Program-made: the position numbers and the translations under genes
In this document: positions 34,554 through 43,331 of the stretch, piece after piece
Layout of the letters: each line of letters starts with the position of its first letter
Numbering within the stretch: the stretch's first letter is position 1
From: Cohnella sp. AR92
Lineage (GTDB): Bacteria; Bacillota; Bacilli; Paenibacillales; Paenibacillaceae
Direction of reading: 5' to 3'
Assembly: GCF_003990975.1 (NCBI RefSeq)
Contig: NZ_RZJR01000002.1
Location: forward strand, 158,741 to 222,740
DNA length: 64,000 nt
The notes under the pieces: model-generated
What the model was told of the DNA's origin: nothing
The model's database searches: none
The model's input: only the letters and a program-made list of their open reading frames with translations

Positions 34554-35207
34554 CTATTCGATGCGTTCGAGATTGCCGTTGGCATCCATCTTGAAGCGAG
34601 TTTTCTCTTCTTCGGTTTCTTCGGCCAGGAAGGCAAGCCTTCTTGCCCGGTCCATAATCTTGATAAGCGCTTTGTAATCGTCGTTCACGACGCGATAATC
34701 GGTCTGGACCTCGCTGACTTCCTTGGAGAGACGATTATTGACTTCCCGAAGCTCCGACAGCTGATCTTCTTTATCCCGCAATTCTTTCTCGAGCGCCTTC
34801 ACCTGGCGGGACAAATCCTGAACCGAATTCTTCCATTGGCGCAGGTAGCGGATAACCGCTTCCATAGATAACGAATCCGCGGTAACCAATTCGGATTTGG
34901 ATGAATCCGTGTCCTCTCCGGGGAGCCGGTCCGTGATGGTATTCGCCAGAGTAGAAGCGAGGCCTTGCTTCTTAAGATAATTACGCTTCTGCCGCTGTTG
35001 CTTCGCCATTCCGATCGCCTCGTCGTACCGCTTCCGGACGAAGCTGTTCCAACGGAATCCGCATGCCGCGGACGTGCGGGCGATTCGTTGGCCGACCTCT
35101 TCGAATGCCGCCAGCTGCGTGCTTCCTTCCCGAATATGTCGAAGCGTTACTTCGGCCAATATTAAATCGTCGTCTGGACTCCATGCGTCCTGTCTGACAG
35201 CCGTCAT
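34554..35207 (-). CDS. RsfA/YlbO-like Myb-type transcription factor
   Basis: Regulator of 217 residues. N-terminal Myb/SANT-like DNA-binding domain ([24 protein letters not shown] ... [24 protein letters not shown], 8-72) and a long coiled coil (about 120-165: [24 protein letters not shown]). This is the RsfA family of prespore-specific regulators; YlbO lies next to panE in B. subtilis, so this is probably its orthologue. Transcribed towards panE but separated by a terminator. GGAGGG lies 10 nt upstream of the ATG. The 309-bp gap 35208-35516 holds only the DUF2626 promoter as a recognisable element. Confidence 0.88.
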   Translation of the reverse strand: MTAVRQDAWSPDDDLILAEVTLRHIREGSTQLAAFEEVGQRIARTSAACGFRWNSFVRKRYDEAIGMAKQQRQKRNYLKKQGLASTLANTITDRLPGEDTDSSKSELVTADSLSMEAVIRYLRQWKNSVQDLSRQVKALEKELRDKEDQLSELREVNNRLSKEVSEVQTDYRVVNDDYKALIKIMDRARRLAFLAEETEEEKTRFKMDANGNLERIE

Positions 35208-35440
35208 GCGCGCATTCCCTCCTCATCAAAGATGATCTTCAATCGAATTTTTTGGCTTTTTTATTCATTTCTATGCCCGTAGTAGAGTTCATAGAATCTA
35301 GCGGTTACTTCTATGTATATCCATTTTCTGTCGCGGTATACCTCCGCGGCGAGGACCTCGGCCGTTACGAATAAAAAGACGAAAAAAAAGGAACCTTGAA
35401 GTTATGGACGAAAAGTTTGCCAATTCGTCACTTCTTCCGG

Positions 35441-35470
35441 TTTACACTTTGCTGGGACAACAGGTATAAT
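35441..35470 (+). promoter_or_regulatory. Sigma-A promoter of the DUF2626 gene
   Basis: TTTACA (35441-35446), 18-nt spacer, TATAAT (35465-35470), 46 nt before the start codon. Confidence 0.8.
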
Positions 35471-35516
35471 ATGCATGCATAGGTAAAACGGGGTTAGACA
35501 GAGAGGAGATTGCACA

Positions 35517-35753
35517 ATGGCACGCATGTTCCGGGTATTGGGACTCTTTACGCTGCTAATCGCTTTGATGTCCTTCGCGGGCGATATGTGGGAGATGGCT
35601 TTGCTTTTCTTCATTCAGTCGGCTGTGTTCTTCTTATTCGGCTACCTGAACTTTACGGAGAAGACCTATATCTATATGTTCTGGGCATATATGGTCATCG
35701 CCTTCCTTGGGTTCACTTATTGGAGTGTATTCAAGATGGGACTCCCCGCTTAA
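35517..35753 (+). CDS. DUF2626 membrane protein
   Basis: Protein of 78 residues, almost all hydrophobic, with three transmembrane segments (about 5-22, 25-45, 51-72). Matches the DUF2626 (YqgY) family of Bacillales; function unknown. GGAG 8 nt before the ATG, a consensus promoter and a strong terminator make it a well-defined single-gene unit. Confidence 0.9.
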   Translation: MARMFRVLGLFTLLIALMSFAGDMWEMALLFFIQSAVFFLFGYLNFTEKTYIYMFWAYMVIAFLGFTYWSVFKMGLPA

Positions 35754-35768
35754 ACAAGACAAGGCAGA

Positions 35769-35800
35769 ACGCCGGAGCCAAGCGCTCCGGCGTTTTTTTA
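35769..35800 (+). terminator. DUF2626 terminator
   Basis: ACGCCGGAGC / GCTCCGGCGT, 10 bp with a 5-nt loop, followed by seven T. Confidence 0.95.
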
Positions 35801-35806
35801 TTGCCA

Positions 35807-36952
35807 TTATTCATGGGTCCTGCGGAAGATTTGAACCTTGAACAGTTCGCTCATCCTATCGCTTAACAGCAGTTGGCGGATCGCGCGGTTCCTTCTTGCG
35901 TTCGGATGGAAAGGATCCGCGTTGGCCAGGGGGACCAGCCCATCCAGCAAGCCCGAGTCCGTCAGGAATCGCAGCTGGGTCCCGTACCACAGCTCCTCCC
36001 ATCCGGCCTCCTTGCCCGCCCTTCGCATTCCCGTAAAGTTCACGTGAGCGGTGATATCCTGTTCGCCCGGAGCCTCGTAGGGGTCGTCGCAAGCCAGATG
36101 GTTGCGGTAGCAGACGAGCGTGCCGTTCATTCGATGCGCCGCCGACAGCTCCTCGGATTCATCGCCGTAATCGATGAAGACGGCTATCGCGTCGCCGAAG
36201 GAAGAAGACCGCGCGGCGAACCATTCCTCGGCGTCGCGTCCGATCTCGCAGGTCTGTCCTTCCCGCAAGCGGATCCGGTCCCTTTCCATGCTTAGCAGCA
36301 GCTCTTCATCCGGTTCCAGCAAGCAGGAGACGAAGCGTCCCGCTCTCAAGTCCCAAGCGACGCCCCATTCCCGCACCATGCCGGCTTTCCGGATAAGCCG
36401 ATGAACCGGCATCGCATCCAGCAGCTCGTTACCAACCAGAATGACGTTCCGCTCTCTCCATTCGATAGCTTCGGCTTCTTCCGGACTAAGAACGCAAGCC
36501 TTCCCTTGCTCGATTGCTTGCTCGAGGCCGCGTTGCGCTTCCTGCCGATGGGCGGGGTTGCCGTCCACGACCGATACTCGCCAACGAGTTGCCCCCTCCC
36601 TCTCCCAAGCGGAGAGCAGCTGACCCGCAAGCCTGCCCGTTCCTCCTCCCCAATCCAGTACCTCGACCTCCGAGTCGGAGCCGAAATGCTCGTCCGCCAG
36701 CCGGGCCAGACGTGAAGCCAGGCAATCCGCGAATGCTTCTCCTATGTATGAACTCGTATAGAAATCGCCGCTTCTCCCTACCCGAACCTTATCGCTTGAA
36801 TAATAACCGTATTCGGGCTCGTATAAGCAAGCGGCCATGAAATCCCGGAATCGGATGGCTTTCGCCGGCTTCCCGTTCTCCGTGATCCCCTGCCGCCGCG
36901 ACGTCCGTATTTTCTCCTTCAGGATGCCGATCAGAGGTAAATCCAGCTTCAT
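35807..36952 (-). CDS. MidA/NDUFAF7-type SAM-dependent methyltransferase
   Basis: Protein of 381 residues of the DUF185/MidA family. N-terminal IRFRDFMAACLYEPEYGYYSS (about 30-50) and GDFYTSSYIGEAFADCLA are diagnostic; SAM motif VLDWGGGTGRLAGQLL (about 98-113); VGNELLDAMPVHRL (about 170-183) is the family's N-E-x-x-D-A-x-P. Mitochondrial relatives methylate an Arg of complex I; the bacterial substrate is not known. ATG at 36952 follows GGGGAG; a longer form from 37096 would run into the divergent gene's leader. Converges on the DUF2626 terminator. Confidence 0.88.
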   Translation of the reverse strand: MKLDLPLIGILKEKIRTSRRQGITENGKPAKAIRFRDFMAACLYEPEYGYYSSDKVRVGRSGDFYTSSYIGEAFADCLASRLARLADEHFGSDSEVEVLDWGGGTGRLAGQLLSAWEREGATRWRVSVVDGNPAHRQEAQRGLEQAIEQGKACVLSPEEAEAIEWRERNVILVGNELLDAMPVHRLIRKAGMVREWGVAWDLRAGRFVSCLLEPDEELLLSMERDRIRLREGQTCEIGRDAEEWFAARSSSFGDAIAVFIDYGDESEELSAAHRMNGTLVCYRNHLACDDPYEAPGEQDITAHVNFTGMRRAGKEAGWEELWYGTQLRFLTDSGLLDGLVPLANADPFHPNARRNRAIRQLLLSDRMSELFKVQIFRRTHE

Positions 36953-37114
36953 CCCTTGTCTCCCCTTCGACATAACAATTGGATAAAAGTGAAACGTATT
37001 CCTGCCGAATGATTTATAATAGATCAGAGACATGACCCGCTCCGCTTGTTCATAGAATGGGAGCAGTCTCAAGCATGTCCATTCATGTCCATTCATCGGA
37101 AGGAGGTGCCCGTC

Positions 37115-38227
37115 ATGTTGCGCCGCCTCTCTCTCCTCCTCGCCATAGGGCTGATCTTAACCGGTCTATCGGCGCTTCCGGGCGCCAATTCGCCGGTCCG
37201 TCCGGCCTATGCGGCTCCCGCCCCTTCCGGCGGGTTCAACGAGGAGACCAAGAAACTGCTGGAGAAGGGGCTTACGGTCGTCGAGATCGACCGGGAGATC
37301 GATCGCATCGCCGGGCTGCGGGCCGCTGCGGAGAAGGGCATCGAGCAGACCTCTCAGAAGCTTGCCGAGCAAGAGATTGCGATCGTCGCAAAACGCGAAC
37401 AGGCCGGACGCGTTCTAAGAACCTATTACATGGGACAGAAGGATGCGATGTGGTCGGCCCTTCTGAATTCCCGTTCTCTCAAGGAACTGCTGGCAACCTG
37501 GGAGTTGATGGATCTCTTGTTCCAATCCGACCACAAGACTCTCAAGAGCTATGAGGATGAGTACGAGGATCTGCAGAAAGGCTACCGGACGCTGGAGAGA
37601 AACAAGAATGAGCTCTCTCAGGTCGAACAGGAGCTTCGCGCTCAACGCGAACGGATCCAGGCCCTTCAGAGCGAGCTGGATTCCTTGCTGGCCGCGAGCG
37701 GCGACGAAGAAGGAATGCGCAAGATGATGGCCGAGATGCAGGCGTACTGGCAGAATGTCGGCTTGTACGAAGTCAAACAAGAGTTCCGAGCCCTGTCGAA
37801 AGCGATGTCGAAGCTCCCGGATTGGTTGAAGGAGCACCCGGATGCCCTGAAAACAAGCGGACTGAAAGCAAAACTGACGATAACGGACGCCGAGCTTAAC
37901 GAATTCCTGCGCAAACAAGATGATCGGCTAAGCCAGATCGCGATCGCTTTCGCCTCGGGACAAATGATTCTCGAAGGAAGCAATGGGGATATCAAAGTGA
38001 GAATCGAAGGCCATTATACGATTGAGAACGATCCGAAGAACGCCATCCTTTTCCATGTCGATAAGCTGGTCTTCAACGATCTGGAACTGCCCGATACGAC
38101 TCGCCAGGATCTCGAGCGGGAGTTCGACCTGGGCTTCTATCCGCAAGAATTCATGTCTTATATCAAGGCCGATTCGGTAGAGCTTACCGACGGCAAGCTA
38201 GTCGTCGGACTCAAGCTCGGCAAGTAA
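37115..38227 (+). CDS. Secreted coiled-coil protein
   Basis: Exported protein of 370 residues: signal peptide (MLRRLSLLLAIGLILTGLSAL, likely cleaved after AYA near 31), a long coiled coil (about 45-205) resembling the N-terminal half of PcsB/CwlO-type hydrolase regulators (IDREIDRIAGLRAAAEKGIEQTS, RTYYMGQKDAMWSALLNSRSLKEL), then an unfamiliar C-terminal domain of about 90 residues (from about 285) with a beta-rich pattern, loosely like YpmS/DUF2140 lipid-binding domains. No catalytic domain. Possibly a cell-wall hydrolase activator; not recognised as a named gene. AAGGAGGTG precedes the ATG at 37115. Its last 30 bp overlap the convergent solute-binding gene. Confidence 0.75.
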   Translation: MLRRLSLLLAIGLILTGLSALPGANSPVRPAYAAPAPSGGFNEETKKLLEKGLTVVEIDREIDRIAGLRAAAEKGIEQTSQKLAEQEIAIVAKREQAGRVLRTYYMGQKDAMWSALLNSRSLKELLATWELMDLLFQSDHKTLKSYEDEYEDLQKGYRTLERNKNELSQVEQELRAQRERIQALQSELDSLLAASGDEEGMRKMMAEMQAYWQNVGLYEVKQEFRALSKAMSKLPDWLKEHPDALKTSGLKAKLTITDAELNEFLRKQDDRLSQIAIAFASGQMILEGSNGDIKVRIEGHYTIENDPKNAILFHVDKLVFNDLELPDTTRQDLEREFDLGFYPQEFMSYIKADSVELTDGKLVVGLKLGK

Positions 38228-39484
38228 TCCCGCGGAAGCCTCCCAGCGCGCTCTCCAATCGGGCAGCGTGATGCCGCCCGCGAGCCACTTGAACCATAAG
38301 CTCTTTAAGAGAGAGGCGCGGGATGGGATCCCCGGCTCGACGGAGACGGTCGCCTGGTTGGGGAATCGCTGGGCGACCGCCACGGAGACCGGAAGCATAT
38401 CCTTGCTTCCCTCGTAGAGCGACCGATAAACCGGAAGACGGTCCGTCGCCAAATAATTCTGCCACTGATTGTCCTCGCTCGTCATCTCCGCGATCAAACC
38501 GATCGCGGCTTCTTTGTTGTTGGAACCCGAAGAAAGCCCGAAGCTCGTGCCGCCCGGCCAGACGAAAGCGGAATTCCAGGACTCCCGATCGATCTTGAGC
38601 GCCGCGGAGGAAGAATCCGGCAGCTCGCGGAACGCCTGCTCCGCCTCGGAGTTGCGAACGATCGCGGCGGCGTAGCGTCCGGCGGCGAAGGCCGGCCAGA
38701 AACCGGGGTCCTCGCTCGGCCCGGCCGAAGCGATCCCCGCCTGCTCCTGCGCCAGCAAGGTTAACGCGGCTTCAAGCGGCCGCTCCCCCCATGTCTTGGC
38801 ATCCGCTTCGAACAGCACGTCTTCTCTCTCTCCCGTTACCGCGCCAAGCCATGCCAACAGAGCATAGGGATCCTTCCGGTCGATCGCGAGCCAATTGCTG
38901 ACGAGCCCCGCGTCCCTAAGCTTCTGCGGCAGGCTTTGCCACTGTTCGGGCTTTAACGGCAGCTCCATGCCGTCCGTCTCGCTCCTCACCGCTTCCAGGA
39001 CATTGCGGTTCCATACCAGGACATAAGGGTCGAAGTCCTTCGGCACTCCCCAGAGATACAAGTTCCACTTCACCTGGGAGATGAGGGCATCGAACTGCTC
39101 GGACTGGGCTTCGCCGACGAACGCGGTATCCACCGGACTCAGCTTGCCGGATACGGCAAGCAGCCGGATCCATTCGTTCGGAACGAGCACGACATCGGCC
39201 TGATCGGCTATGGCAAGCCATTCTTGGTCGGTATCCGCGTCCTCCGGCTCGATCCGGTTCCAATGAATCTCCAGTTCGGGATGACTCTCCTGGTATCTCG
39301 CTCCTTGCTTCATCAGCAGTCCATAGCCTTCTTCATCGATGACGGCGGAGACGGTCAATTCGGCCGGCAGAGAATCGGTATCCACCGGCTGGAACACCGG
39401 AACGGAATCCGGTTCTTCCGGAACCGCAGTCGGAACCGTACCCGAGGAAGGAGAGGACGCAAGCGGAGAAACGAACAGCACCAT
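38198..39484 (-). CDS. Orphan extracellular solute-binding protein
   Basis: Family 1-like solute-binding protein of at least 428 residues: ELTVSAVIDEEGYGLLMKQGARYQESHPEL at the start of the fold, LWGVPKDFDPYVLVWNRNVLEA (about 143-164), PFAAGRYAAAIV-like WPAFAAGRYAAAIVRNSE and the C-terminal WLAGGITLPDWRARWEASAG. No lipobox Cys, and no permease or ATPase genes nearby. The coordinates use the first canonical start (ATG 39484), but this has no ribosome binding site and cuts the signal peptide. Fourteen codons upstream, at 39526, an ACG follows GGGAGGAGG and would give T/M-RPKTILVILLLGLMVLF, a complete signal peptide; an in-frame stop lies just before. The real start is therefore probably the ACG. 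Confidence 0.8.
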   Translation of the reverse strand: MVLFVSPLASSPSSGTVPTAVPEEPDSVPVFQPVDTDSLPAELTVSAVIDEEGYGLLMKQGARYQESHPELEIHWNRIEPEDADTDQEWLAIADQADVVLVPNEWIRLLAVSGKLSPVDTAFVGEAQSEQFDALISQVKWNLYLWGVPKDFDPYVLVWNRNVLEAVRSETDGMELPLKPEQWQSLPQKLRDAGLVSNWLAIDRKDPYALLAWLGAVTGEREDVLFEADAKTWGERPLEAALTLLAQEQAGIASAGPSEDPGFWPAFAAGRYAAAIVRNSEAEQAFRELPDSSSAALKIDRESWNSAFVWPGGTSFGLSSGSNNKEAAIGLIAEMTSEDNQWQNYLATDRLPVYRSLYEGSKDMLPVSVAVAQRFPNQATVSVEPGIPSRASLLKSLWFKWLAGGITLPDWRARWEASAGLLAELESDD

Positions 39485-39585
39485 TAGGCCGAGCAGCAGG
39501 ATGACGAGTATCGTTTTGGGGCGCGTATCCGCCTCCTCCCTTCTCTCCTAAAGGTAAAATCTCCGGTTTAAACATTGTCCTTCTA

Positions 39586-39613
39586 ATGATAGCAGTAATG
39601 CACGGAATTGTCG
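39586..39613 (-). promoter_or_regulatory. Extended -10 promoter for the solute-binding protein gene
   Basis: Minus strand: TGCTATCAT (extended -10, TATCAT at 39591-39586) preceded at 18 nt by GCGACA. The remaining gap to 39739 holds only a CTCCCC/GGGGAG hairpin at 39665-39682. Confidence 0.5.
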
Positions 39614-39739
39614 CGCAATTCTTTGTAACCGCTTTATGGGGATCAGCCGGAAGCTCCGTCCTCTCTCCCCTCGCGCGGGGAGCTGAACGAGGTCCGAATT
39701 TGTTTGAATCCCAGTCGAACCATGGGTTCTCTTAATGAC

Positions 39740-39771
39740 AAATAAACGGCACCAGGATCCCCCTGGTGCCG
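39740..39771 (-). terminator. phoH terminator
   Basis: Minus strand: CGGCACCAGG / CCTGGTGCCG, 10 bp, loop GGGAT, followed by TTTATTTG. Confidence 0.9.
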
Positions 39772-39795
39772 CTTCTCCCCCTGCTTCCGATCCAC

Positions 39796-41130
39796 CTACA
39801 GCCGCTCCGCCGCCAACTGAGCCAGACGAGAACGCTCGCCCTTCTCCAGGGTGACGTGGCCGCTGACGCCCTCTCCCTTGAATTGCTCGATAAGATAAGT
39901 GAGTCCGTTGCTCATCGCGTCCAGATAAGGATGATCGATCTGTTCCGGATCCCCGAGCAGGACGATCTTGCTGTTCTCGCCGACGCGCGAGACGATCGTC
40001 TTCACCTCGTGCTTGCTCAGGTTCTGCGCTTCGTCGATGATGATGAATTGGCCCGGAATGGACCGCCCCCGAATGTAGGTGAGGGCTTCCACCTGAATGC
40101 TGCCGAGTCCCATCAGAATTTTGTCCAGGTCGCCCGACTTCTTCGTGTCGAACAGAAACTCCAGGTTGTCATAGATCGGCTGCATCCACGGCCTCAGCTT
40201 CTCTTCTTTCTCGCCGGGCAGATAGCCGATATCCTTGCCCATCGGCACGACCGGACGGGCGATCAGTAGCTTCTTGTACTTGTGCTCGTCTTCTACCTTC
40301 ATTAATCCCGCCGCCAGCGTCAGCAGCGTCTTGCCGGTTCCCGCGCGCCCGGATAGGGTTACGAGGGGAATCTCGTCGTTAAGCAGCAATTCTAGTGCCA
40401 TTCGTTGCTGGGCGTTCCTCGCGGTGATCCCCCACACCGGATCGTTGCTCAGATGCAGCGGCTCCAGTCGATGGCCGTCCGGGCTCACTTTGAGCAGCGC
40501 CGACTTGGAAGTACCGAGCTCATCCCTCAGGATGACGAACTCGTTCGGCATCAGCTTGACGTTCAAGCCGAGGTGGTTGATGCCAAGGAACCGATAGGTA
40601 TAAAATTCGTCGATCACCGAAGGGTGCACGTGCAGCGTGAGATGCCCGGCGTACTGGTCGTCCGGGGACGCGGAGCGGTCCGACAAGTAGTCCTCGGTCA
40701 AGATGCCCAGAACGTCCGCCTTGACGCGAACGAGAACGTCCTTGCTGACGAGGATGACCGGGCGGGCTTCCGCTTCTTTCTCTTGCTCCTCCATATGATA
40801 ATTGAGCGCTACCGCCAGGATTCGGTTATCGTTCGTCATCTCGCCGAACAATTCCTGAACCCGGACGAAGCGTCGATGATTCATCTCAACTTTCAACAAG
40901 CCGCCGTTCTCCAGAAAAACGCCATTGTGCAGATGGCCATTCTCCCGGATACGATCGAGTTCGCGGGATACGAACCGTGCGTTGCGGCCGATCTCGTCGG
41001 CCAGCCGCTTCTTGGAATCGATCTCCTCCAGGACGACGGAAGGAATGACGACCTCGTTGTCCTCGAACGAGAACATCGCATTCGGATCGTGAAGAAGCAC
41101 GTTGGTATCGAGCACGTAAATTTTTTTCAA
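39796..41130 (-). CDS. PIN-PhoH ATPase (YlaK type)
   Basis: Protein of 444 residues with an N-terminal PIN ribonuclease domain (VLDTNVLLHDPNAMFSF at 6-22 with the first catalytic Asp; TNDNRILAVA near 103) and a C-terminal PhoH ATPase (Walker A SGRAGTGKTLL about 255-265; Walker B FIIIDEAQN about 361-369). Such PhoH2 proteins are proposed RNA helicase/RNases; YlaK is the B. subtilis member. Start TTG at 41130 with GGGAGGG 7 nt upstream. Divergent from ylaJ, as part of the yla block. Confidence 0.93.
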   Translation of the reverse strand: MKKIYVLDTNVLLHDPNAMFSFEDNEVVIPSVVLEEIDSKKRLADEIGRNARFVSRELDRIRENGHLHNGVFLENGGLLKVEMNHRRFVRVQELFGEMTNDNRILAVALNYHMEEQEKEAEARPVILVSKDVLVRVKADVLGILTEDYLSDRSASPDDQYAGHLTLHVHPSVIDEFYTYRFLGINHLGLNVKLMPNEFVILRDELGTSKSALLKVSPDGHRLEPLHLSNDPVWGITARNAQQRMALELLLNDEIPLVTLSGRAGTGKTLLTLAAGLMKVEDEHKYKKLLIARPVVPMGKDIGYLPGEKEEKLRPWMQPIYDNLEFLFDTKKSGDLDKILMGLGSIQVEALTYIRGRSIPGQFIIIDEAQNLSKHEVKTIVSRVGENSKIVLLGDPEQIDHPYLDAMSNGLTYLIEQFKGEGVSGHVTLEKGERSRLAQLAAERL

Positions 41131-41309
41131 CGGTGGTCCCTCCCGGGTTCGACGGATTTGGGCGTATGGAGAACTTCTTGAATCATTGACTGCCGACGGG
41201 GAACAATGAGATCAGGTCGCTCGATAGCTGTCGAAAGCTCGGATTGCGGTGTCCGTCGCTTTCCCGGCATCCCCTCCAGACAGAATTTACGATAGGACGG
41301 TGATTGGAT

Positions 41310-41915
41310 ATGAAGCTAACTGCGATTGGCGGCGGAATTGGAACCGGCCTGCTGCTCGCATCGCTAACTTTGGGCACGGCCGCTTGCGGTTCCGCGAAGC
41401 AATCGAGTCCGGCGCCGCTGGGCAATCGGGTCAACGTGCAGAGCACGACCAACGGGACTACGGCAGCGATTACCAAGGCGAATGCATCGGAGGTAGCCGC
41501 GCACCTGGAGAAGCTGGCGACAGGCGTCAAAGGCGTCAAGGGAGCGAACTGCGTCGTGTTCGGAAAGTACGCGGTCGTCGGCATCGACGTGGAGCCTACG
41601 CTTGAACGCTCCAGGGTCGGAACGATTAAATATGCCGTAGCCGAAGCGTTCCGCAAGGATCCTTACGGCATTGACGCCGTCGTTACGGCGGACATCGATA
41701 TGGCGCAGCGCCTTCGCGAGATTCGAGCCGACGCGAAGAACGGAAGGCCGATCGCCGGTTTCTCCGAAGAGATGGCGGATATTGTCGGCCGTCTGATTCC
41801 TCAGATGCCGCGCAGCGTCGTCCCGCCCGCTTCTCCGGACGGAACCGGAACGATTCACAAGCTGCAAGCTCATACGGGAGGCCGTTCCTCCCCATCGAAC
41901 ACCTCCGGAAAATGA
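41310..41915 (+). CDS. ylaJ: YhcN/YlaJ family sporulation lipoprotein
   Basis: Lipoprotein of 201 residues: signal peptide with lipobox GTAAC (Cys near 26), then a YhcN/YlaJ domain (AAHLEKLATGVKGVKGANCVVFGKYAVVGIDVEP ... GTIKYAVAEAFRKDPYGIDAVVTADID). The family localises to the forespore inner membrane and affects spore outgrowth. ATG at 41310 preferred over TTG 41304; the ribosome binding site is weak (GGTGAT). Divergent from phoH with a 179-bp gap in which no clear promoter was found. Followed by a bidirectional terminator. Confidence 0.87.
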   Translation: MKLTAIGGGIGTGLLLASLTLGTAACGSAKQSSPAPLGNRVNVQSTTNGTTAAITKANASEVAAHLEKLATGVKGVKGANCVVFGKYAVVGIDVEPTLERSRVGTIKYAVAEAFRKDPYGIDAVVTADIDMAQRLREIRADAKNGRPIAGFSEEMADIVGRLIPQMPRSVVPPASPDGTGTIHKLQAHTGGRSSPSNTSGK

Positions 41916-41918
41916 CAA

Positions 41919-41950
41919 AAAAGCCCAGTGATCGCTCACTGGGCTTTCGT
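41919..41950. terminator. Bidirectional terminator between ylaJ and a small gene
   Basis: AGCCCAGTGA / TCACTGGGCT, 10 bp, loop TCGC. Minus-strand read ends in TTTTTT; plus-strand read ends in TTTCGT. The stop codon of the minus-strand gene lies in the stem. Confidence 0.9.
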
Positions 41951-42157
41951 AATGGCCGCGGAAAGTTGTCCATTCGGACGCTCTGCGGCAATATCGTCAT
42001 TGCTGATAGCCAAATCCGGATGCGCCGCAAGGCAGACGCCGAGAGTGTCGGCACCTCTCTTCTTGTACGCAAGAAGCTCGGCCGGTCCCTCCATGCTGGA
42101 GTTCTCCGGGTGTCGACAAGTCAGATGATAAGGAAGGATCTTCTCCGCTATCGTCAT
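41936..42157 (-). CDS. Small protein of unknown function with Cys/His pairs
   Basis: A 73-residue protein not recognised. Support for coding: GGAGG 7 nt before the ATG (a second GGAGG precedes it), a dedicated strong terminator, and placement between LCP and ylaJ on the LCP strand. It contains H11, C14, H16 (HLTCRHP) and C42, H46 (VCLAAHP), two C-x(1-3)-H-P motifs that could bind a metal. No transmembrane segment. The preceding LCP gene ends 83 bp upstream, in the downstream direction of which this gene lies. Confidence 0.65.
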   Translation of the reverse strand: MTIAEKILPYHLTCRHPENSSMEGPAELLAYKKRGADTLGVCLAAHPDLAISNDDIAAERPNGQLSAAITKAQ

Positions 42158-42239
42158 CCGCCAACCTCCCTCCGGACTGATTGGACTCATTATAGCATAG
42201 GAAAGTCCGGGATTCCAAGCGGCAATCCGCGGGTTCTCC

Positions 42240-43331
42240 CTATTCGGCCGCGGCGCTTGCGGAGGCCGCAGGCGCTGCCTTGCGTCCTTCCGGAGTCATT
42301 TCTTCGGCTAGAGCCTGTTTCGCTTCTTCCAGCTTCTCTTTGTTCAGATATACATAAGGGCTGTCCCATACTCCTTCGAGCGGGATAAAGCGAACGCTCT
42401 CCTTGTTGATATCGTAATACGCTTTGAGCATATTGATGATCTGGTCGCGCGGAATATCGGTCCGCATGTTGTCGCCTACCGCGCCGATGACGTTGCCAAG
42501 CTTGGTCACGCCGCCGACGGACTTCATCTTGTCGATAATCGCGGCGAGCACTCGGCTCTGGCGGTCGTTGCGGTCGAAATCGCTCGAAGCCGCCGTCCCG
42601 TGATTCGACTTGCGGTACCGCACGAAGCCGAGCGCATCCTCGCCTTTGAGCGTATGATCGCCCTTCTTCAGGTTGATGTCGGTGCCGTCGGCGCTGTCCG
42701 TATAACGCATGTCTTGATCGACGTACACCTTTACGCCGCCAAGCGCGTCGATGACGTCGACGAAGCCCTTGAAGTTGATCACCGCCGAGTAGTCGACTTT
42801 GATTCCGAACATTTTGCCCAGCATGTCTTTCATCTCGTCGCGGGCGTATGCGTTAGCGTCGTCGCCTTCCTTGCCCAACTCCGATGTCGCTTTATGATGG
42901 AACCGGGCATAGAACGCATTGATCTTCCGCGAGGAATAACCTTCAAGCTGAGGATTCGTATCGCGCGGAATCGAGACGACGGTAGCCGTATTCGAATTCG
43001 GATTCATGGCGATGACCATGACCACGTCCGTATTCATGCTGCCCGTCGCTTCGCGATAGTCCGTGCCGAGAAGCAGCATCGACAATGGTTTGACCTGCGC
43101 CCTTTCTTCGGAAGCGATCGGCTTGGCGCTGCCGGCCGGAAGCGCGACATCGGTCAAAGCTTTGTTCGTTTCGTTCCAGATATAGCCCGCATAAGCAGCC
43201 AAGCCTACGATAACGACAATCAAGAATGAGAACAGGAAGAGTAAGAAGCGGCGCGGGCGACGCTTCGGCTTTTTCGGTACGGCCTTCGGGTTGCTTCTGC
43301 TCCTAGGAGGCAGCGGTGCGGGATTGCTCAT
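42240..43331 (-). CDS. LytR-CpsA-Psr (LCP) family ligase
   Basis: Membrane-anchored protein of 363 residues that transfers undecaprenyl-linked anionic glycopolymers (such as teichoic acids) to peptidoglycan. Pro/Lys/Arg-rich cytoplasmic N-terminus (1-28), one transmembrane helix (about 29-50), LCP domain with LLLGTDYREATGSMNTDVVMVIAMNPN (about 86-112), SIPRDTNPQL (about 119-128) with the catalytic Arg/Asp, and GEDALGFVRYRKSNHG (about 230-245). Ala-rich C-terminal tail. ATG overlaps the stop of the preceding 100-residue gene (ATGA), so they are translationally coupled. Confidence 0.95.
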   Translation of the reverse strand: MSNPAPLPPRSRSNPKAVPKKPKRRPRRFLLFLFSFLIVVIVGLAAYAGYIWNETNKALTDVALPAGSAKPIASEERAQVKPLSMLLLGTDYREATGSMNTDVVMVIAMNPNSNTATVVSIPRDTNPQLEGYSSRKINAFYARFHHKATSELGKEGDDANAYARDEMKDMLGKMFGIKVDYSAVINFKGFVDVIDALGGVKVYVDQDMRYTDSADGTDINLKKGDHTLKGEDALGFVRYRKSNHGTAASSDFDRNDRQSRVLAAIIDKMKSVGGVTKLGNVIGAVGDNMRTDIPRDQIINMLKAYYDINKESVRFIPLEGVWDSPYVYLNKEKLEEAKQALAEEMTPEGRKAAPAASASAAAE

